The notes under the pieces were generated by a model. That model was not told the origin of the DNA, made no database searches, and was given only the letters and a program-made list of their open reading frames with translations. Shown here piece by piece: positions 53,189 through 57,229 of a DNA stretch of 57,229 nt. Source of the DNA: Thermoplasmatales archaeon (GTDB lineage Archaea > Thermoplasmatota > E2 > DHVEG-1). Within the stretch, counting starts at the first letter, position 1. Every line of letters starts with the position of its first letter. Both the position numbers and the translations under genes were made by a program. The stretch is from positions 1,791,436 through 1,848,664 of the forward strand of contig CP070724.1 of the NCBI GenBank assembly GCA_020350825.1, given 5' to 3'.

Positions 53189-54238
53189 ATGGATAAAATA
53201 GGGATAGTCAGTTATGGCGCGAATATACCTCGATGGAGGATAAAAACAGAAGATATTGCATCTGTATGGGGAAAAGACGGTAAAACAATAAGCAAGGGAC
53301 TCGGGATAAACGAAAAATCAGTTCCTTCTATGGATCAGGACACCGCCACCATAAGTGTTGAAGCAACCCGTGCAGCATTAAAGCGATGCAGTATTAATCC
53401 TCAAGATATTGGTGCAATTTATATTGGAAGTGAATCACATCCTTATGCGGTAAAACCAACTGGGACAATTGTCGGAGAAGCAATTGGTGCAACACCTGAT
53501 TTAATGGTAGCAGATTATGAGTTTGCCTGTAAAGCAGGAACTGCTGCCATTCAGTCTTGTTGTGCACTTGTCAAAGCAGGAATGATAAAATATGGATTAG
53601 CAGTAGGTGCAGATACTTCTCAAGCCGCTCCAGGAGATGCTTTGGAATATTCAGCATCAGCAGGAGGCGCTGCTTTTATTATAGGTAGTGAAAATGTTGT
53701 TGCAAATATTAATCATACATATTCCTGTACCTCTGATACGCCAGATTTCTGGAGAAGAGCACAAAGAAAATATCCAGCACACGGTGGACGTTTCACTGGA
53801 GCACCAGCATATTTTAAACATATCACACACTGTTCAACTAACCTGATGAATATAGCGAAGACGAAACCTGAGGAGTATGATTATGCAATTTTTCATCAAC
53901 CTAACGGTAAATTTCCTGTAAGTATTGCCAGAAAACTTGGTTTTACACATGATCAAATAAAACAAGGACTGATTGTTCCTTACATTGGTAACACCTACTC
54001 AGGAGCCTCATTAGTAGGGTTAGCATCAGTATTAGATGTGGCAAAACCAGGGGATAGAATATTTCTTACAAGCTATGGCTCCGGAGCAGGAAGTGATGGT
54101 TTTGATTTATCTGTCACTGAAAAGATGAACGATTTGTCAAGAGAGAATGCTCCTTCTGTATTTCAAATGGTTGAAGATAAAGAATATATTGATTATGGAA
54201 CATATGCAAAAGTTACCGATCTTTTATACTGGGAGTGA
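53189..54238 (+). CDS. Hydroxymethylglutaryl-CoA synthase
   Basis: A 349-residue archaeal HMG-CoA synthase that condenses acetoacetyl-CoA with acetyl-CoA, entering the mevalonate route for archaeal lipids. The catalytic Cys is Cys114 in [30 protein letters not shown] and FHQPNGKFP are typical. Start ATG 53189 gives the normal [13 protein letters not shown] 53180 is nine bases earlier. It is the first of three genes whose products form one complex in methanogens. Confidence 0.93.
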   Translation: MDKIGIVSYGANIPRWRIKTEDIASVWGKDGKTISKGLGINEKSVPSMDQDTATISVEATRAALKRCSINPQDIGAIYIGSESHPYAVKPTGTIVGEAIGATPDLMVADYEFACKAGTAAIQSCCALVKAGMIKYGLAVGADTSQAAPGDALEYSASAGGAAFIIGSENVVANINHTYSCTSDTPDFWRRAQRKYPAHGGRFTGAPAYFKHITHCSTNLMNIAKTKPEEYDYAIFHQPNGKFPVSIARKLGFTHDQIKQGLIVPYIGNTYSGASLVGLASVLDVAKPGDRIFLTSYGSGAGSDGFDLSVTEKMNDLSRENAPSVFQMVEDKEYIDYGTYAKVTDLLYWE

Positions 54239-54244
54239 TTTAAA

Positions 54245-55411
54245 TTGAGAGATGTTGCAGTTATTGGAGTTGGGATGACAAAATTTGGAGAGCTCTGGGA
54301 TAAATCATTTCGTCAATTAATAGCAGAAGCTGGAGCGAAAGCTATATTTGATTCAGGGATAGAAGGAAAGGAAATAGATGCGATTTATGTCGGTTCCATG
54401 AGCTCAGGACGATTTGTTGGTCAAGAACATGTAGGAGCTTTAGTAGCAGATGCATCAGGTTTTTCGAATACACACATCCCTTCTACTCGGATTGAAAGTG
54501 CTTGTGCTTCAGGTGGATTGGCTATTCGACAGGGATATTTATCTATTGCGTCAGGTATGAACGATATCGTTGTAGTTGGAGGTATGGAAAAAATGAATGA
54601 TGTAGTAGGTGCCTCTGCTACAGAAACACTTGCCACAGCTGCAGATCAGGAATGGGAAGCTTTCTTTGGTGCAACCTTTCCTGGATTATATGCTATGATT
54701 GCAACAAAACATATGCATGATTATGGGACGACAAAAAAACATCTAGCCCAAATTGCAGTAAAAAACCATGCTAACGGATCTTTAAATCCATATGCACAGT
54801 ATCAAAGAGAAGTTACACTAGAACAAGTGGTAAATGCTTCAATTGTTGCATATCCTCTTGGTTTATTGGATTGCTCCCCAGTGACTGATGGCGCTGCATC
54901 TGTTGTGTTATGTGCAGCTGATAAAGCTAAAGAGTATATCGACAAACCAGCCAAAATTGTCGGATCTGGTCAGGCCTCAGATTCACTTGCTCTACATGCT
55001 CGAAGAGAGATTTGCACCTTAGATTCAACGGTTAATGCCTCCAAAATGGCTTATAAAAAGGCGAACTTGACGCCAAAAGACATTGATTTTGCAGAGGTAC
55101 ATGATTGTTTTACGATTGCAGAAATATGTGCAATTGAAGATCTTGGCTTTGTAAAAAAGGGAGAAGGGGGCAAAGCAATTGATAATAATATCACTACTTT
55201 AAATGGTTTATTACCTATAAACACAAGCGGAGGGCTCAAAGCCAAAGGTCATCCTGTAGGAGCAACTGGTGTAGCTCAAATAGTAGAAGTTACTTTGCAA
55301 TTAAGAGGAGAAGCAGAGAAACGACAAGTTAAAGATGCTAAAATTGGACTTGCGCATAATGTAGGCGGATCTGGTGCTAGTTGTACTGTTCATATCTTGG
55401 AGGCGATGTAA
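54245..55411 (+). CDS. Acetyl-CoA acetyltransferase (thiolase)
   Basis: A 388-residue thiolase that condenses two acetyl-CoA molecules. Cys87 in ESACASGG is the active-site Cys; VHDCFTIAE and the [17 protein letters not shown] block with the catalytic His are present. The start is TTG 54245, 6 bases after the HMGS stop. The operon order HMGS-thiolase-DUF35 is the archaeal standard. Confidence 0.93.
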   Translation: MRDVAVIGVGMTKFGELWDKSFRQLIAEAGAKAIFDSGIEGKEIDAIYVGSMSSGRFVGQEHVGALVADASGFSNTHIPSTRIESACASGGLAIRQGYLSIASGMNDIVVVGGMEKMNDVVGASATETLATAADQEWEAFFGATFPGLYAMIATKHMHDYGTTKKHLAQIAVKNHANGSLNPYAQYQREVTLEQVVNASIVAYPLGLLDCSPVTDGAASVVLCAADKAKEYIDKPAKIVGSGQASDSLALHARREICTLDSTVNASKMAYKKANLTPKDIDFAEVHDCFTIAEICAIEDLGFVKKGEGGKAIDNNITTLNGLLPINTSGGLKAKGHPVGATGVAQIVEVTLQLRGEAEKRQVKDAKIGLAHNVGGSGASCTVHILEAM

Positions 55412-55828
55412 ATGGGTTGTGAAGGAGTCGCAAGATTTTGGAGAGAAATTCCTCAGAGATATAACTTCATAGGAAATAAGTGTGGATCCTGTAAAAGAAT
55501 TTTTTTCCCGCCTAGAGAGTCATGTCCTTATTGCAGAAGGAAAAGCATGGGTAATATGAAAGAGATAAAACTTAATGGTAAAGGAGAAATAGTAACTTAT
55601 ACAATCATCCATGTGAGTTCTGAAGATTTCGAAGATCAAGTTCCATATCCAATTGCAATTGTCAAATTAGATGAAGGTCCGCAAATAACAGCCCAGATTG
55701 TAGATTGTAATATTGATGATGTAAAGATCGGTATGAAAGTAGAAAGTACATTCAGGAAAATAAGACAAGACGGTAGCACAGGTGCTATCTATTATGGATA
55801 CAAGTTTAAAAAAGTAAATAAGCAGTAA
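55412..55828 (+). CDS. DUF35 zinc-ribbon/OB-fold scaffold protein
   Basis: A 138-residue protein with a zinc ribbon (CGSC...CPYC) and an OB fold, which in archaea holds thiolase and HMG-CoA synthase together so that acetoacetyl-CoA is channelled. ATG 55412 follows the thiolase stop directly, so the genes are co-translated. GGAGGCG lies at 55400-55406. Confidence 0.9.
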   Translation: MGCEGVARFWREIPQRYNFIGNKCGSCKRIFFPPRESCPYCRRKSMGNMKEIKLNGKGEIVTYTIIHVSSEDFEDQVPYPIAIVKLDEGPQITAQIVDCNIDDVKIGMKVESTFRKIRQDGSTGAIYYGYKFKKVNKQ

Positions 55829-56019
55829 CTAAAGATTTAGGTGAGAACTTAATCTTTATACATCAACCTAAATCACATTATTTATTATTCCTCTATATCT
55901 TTAATGAGAGATGCACTTAGAGAATTCAGGATTAATAAAGTTAAAAATACACGATAATTTTAGTTGATTTATTTTGTCTTGAGAAACTAAAAATAAAAAA
56001 AGAGAGGGTAGTAGATTGT

Positions 56020-57229
56020 TTAATCTACTGGTATAGGTGATGTCCACTCTGGGCTGTAAATGATAAGGTTTGGATCACCATATATGCAATGTACAGTAGT
56101 ATTTGGGCTAGTAGCATGGCGAGATGAAGGACCGTACATCGCTGTTGGGTCGCCAGTAGTATAATCTCTTTGGTGTAACCAGACTGTCTTTGAGTAAGCT
56201 ATACCGATGGGATCTCCATATCCTATTGCATCTTCAAAGAACCAATCATCTTGTAAATCTGCCTGTGGGCAAACACCTGTTCCTGAATTTCCATAGAACA
56301 ATAACGCTCCATGATCAAGGAAGACCATTGGTCCAAATTGTTCTGCGGTAGAACAAGACATGTAGAAGACCGCATTGCTTCGTAGGTTTTCATAATTGCC
56401 GTCTACGTGGTCATAATGAATAATGTCGTATAAATTTGGTGGCTCAGGATTATACCAAGTCCATCCACCCTTTCGAGGCGTTCTCCAGTTGTCATATTCA
56501 TATCCACGCCATCCGTCCCACCATTCCTGATTTGGATAGTTACTGTGAGAATCCTGTATATATTGATGTGATTGACCGCTTCCACCTGTTCCATGTCCTG
56601 AATAGTAATAGACACTGGCACCGTCATTCATACGCTCTAGATGAGCAACCCAAAAACAATGCCCTTCAAACGTTCTTCCATGAGTACTGAATAAATATTT
56701 AATTGTTCTAGATGAATAAACAGGATAAGTATCTCCAGTATTTGTGGTCCATGTTCTACCATCGGGGAAGTTCATGAGATCGGTTGTAGTGACATCGCGG
56801 TTTTGATTTGCAAATATCAACGCTGGATACAAGATATTTCTTACAGTAACCGCTGAAACATATGCAGGTGTAATTCCAGGAATATGACCTGCGTATGAAT
56901 TGTTACCCATCATAACAGAATGTGCTGGGAGATAGATATCTTTTCGTGGTGCAACAAAACAGTATCCCTCTTGTCCAGAAAGATCAAGTCCATAACCAGC
57001 AATCCAATCATGAATGCCATCATGAAGTTCTGACTTCCAGCGTAGGTTTGCATCCAGTCCTAGTTCGTCTGAAGTAATTTCACCAGTACCAGTGATAAAG
57101 GTCTTTATCAGCTCGATAAAGAGTTTAAAGTTACTGATTTCTATCGGTTCGTCATACCCCGGCAAATGACCTGGAGCCCTAGATCCATGATAATAATCAC
57201 CATCCCAAAGTCTCCAAGTCTCTATTCTA
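56020..57229 (-). CDS. Gingipain-like (C25-type) protease, partial (second copy)
   Basis: The last 400 or so residues of a second C25-type protease, cut off by the window edge. The frame continues to base 57229 (RIETWRLWDGDYYHGSRAPG), matching residues about 850 to 870 of the protein at 5290. Both catalytic motifs are kept: YYSGHGTGGSG (His) and YMSCSTAEQFG (Cys). It ends PEWTSPIPVD. Some parts are near-identical to the first copy at DNA level, in opposite orientation and 47 kb away. Bases 55829-56019 hold only AT-rich spacer and a 17-codon frame at 55904. Confidence 0.85.
   Translation of the reverse strand, partial: RIETWRLWDGDYYHGSRAPGHLPGYDEPIEISNFKLFIELIKTFITGTGEITSDELGLDANLRWKSELHDGIHDWIAGYGLDLSGQEGYCFVAPRKDIYLPAHSVMMGNNSYAGHIPGITPAYVSAVTVRNILYPALIFANQNRDVTTTDLMNFPDGRTWTTNTGDTYPVYSSRTIKYLFSTHGRTFEGHCFWVAHLERMNDGASVYYYSGHGTGGSGQSHQYIQDSHSNYPNQEWWDGWRGYEYDNWRTPRKGGWTWYNPEPPNLYDIIHYDHVDGNYENLRSNAVFYMSCSTAEQFGPMVFLDHGALLFYGNSGTGVCPQADLQDDWFFEDAIGYGDPIGIAYSKTVWLHQRDYTTGDPTAMYGPSSRHATSPNTTVHCIYGDPNLIIYSPEWTSPIPVD

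Noticed and set aside
55904..55957. 17-residue frame resembling the N terminus of an ABC permease (RDALREFRINKVKN)
   Set aside because: Similarity is limited to a few residues, the frame stops at once, and nothing downstream continues it.

Overview
This window reads as the chromosome of an AT-rich archaeon. Archaeal markers include ribosomal L7Ae-S28e-L24e in a row, RNA polymerase subunit Rpb10, an RPA/COG3390 single-strand-binding pair, a GPN-loop GTPase, an archaeal PheRS alpha chain, the HMG-CoA synthase/thiolase/DUF35 trio, and TATA boxes about 25 bases upstream of leaderless starts. Secreted gingipain-like (C25), M14 and C45-like hydrolases, together with a DUF6015-like protein, fit a protein-degrading Thermoplasmatota such as Marine Benthic Group D. 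That placement is inference; no 16S rRNA gene is present.

Layout. Bases 1-13400 are an accessory region: tiny zinc-ribbon proteins, paralogous exported proteins, a secreted rhodanese, a 1251-residue C25-type protease, a zinc ribbon-RAM regulator, hairpin RNA candidates, rpoN (Rpb10) and a 25-residue peptide that starts with a PCNA-binding motif. Bases 13425-25300 are mostly housekeeping: a membrane-anchored winged-helix regulator, a three-gene ABC transporter, pyrE, purD, a GPN GTPase, two RPA proteins, fhs, DUF6015 and a nitrilase. Bases 25400-32000 are accessory again: RHH regulator, C45-like hydrolase, a second copy of the small exported pair, cold-shock protein, and a small integrase-bearing element. 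Bases 32083-36033 hold split transketolase, a DRG GTPase and carbamate kinase. Bases 36185-40600 carry a secreted propeller protein, a beta-helix protein, a second hairpin RNA and RAM-domain locus, and zinc microproteins. Bases 40773-55828 hold pcm, an adenosine-specific kinase, ribosomal proteins, a radical SAM enzyme, tRNA-Ile, secreted M14 peptidase, pheS, a large membrane protein, a coiled-coil protein and the mevalonate-entry operon. The window ends inside a second C25-type gene.

How they work together. The most striking signal is a family of eight near-identical promoter elements (TGTTACAGATGTTGCAATAA) placed just upstream of a TATA-like box. They head exported-protein genes, a zinc ribbon-RAM gene and two copies of a hairpin RNA. 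Three of the exported proteins share a new-looking C-terminal tag (F-P-I/L-L-R-x-x-L-G-L/T at the very end). A stranded copy of the tag's coding end lies next to one of the promoter elements. I read this as a co-regulated secretome module that spreads by copying promoter-plus-gene cassettes. Its regulator and the purpose of the tag are not known from the sequence.

Limits. Everything comes from reading by eye. Family names rest on motifs and remembered family sequences, not on searches. Several starts are uncertain, including three where the ribosome site points at AUA or CUG.
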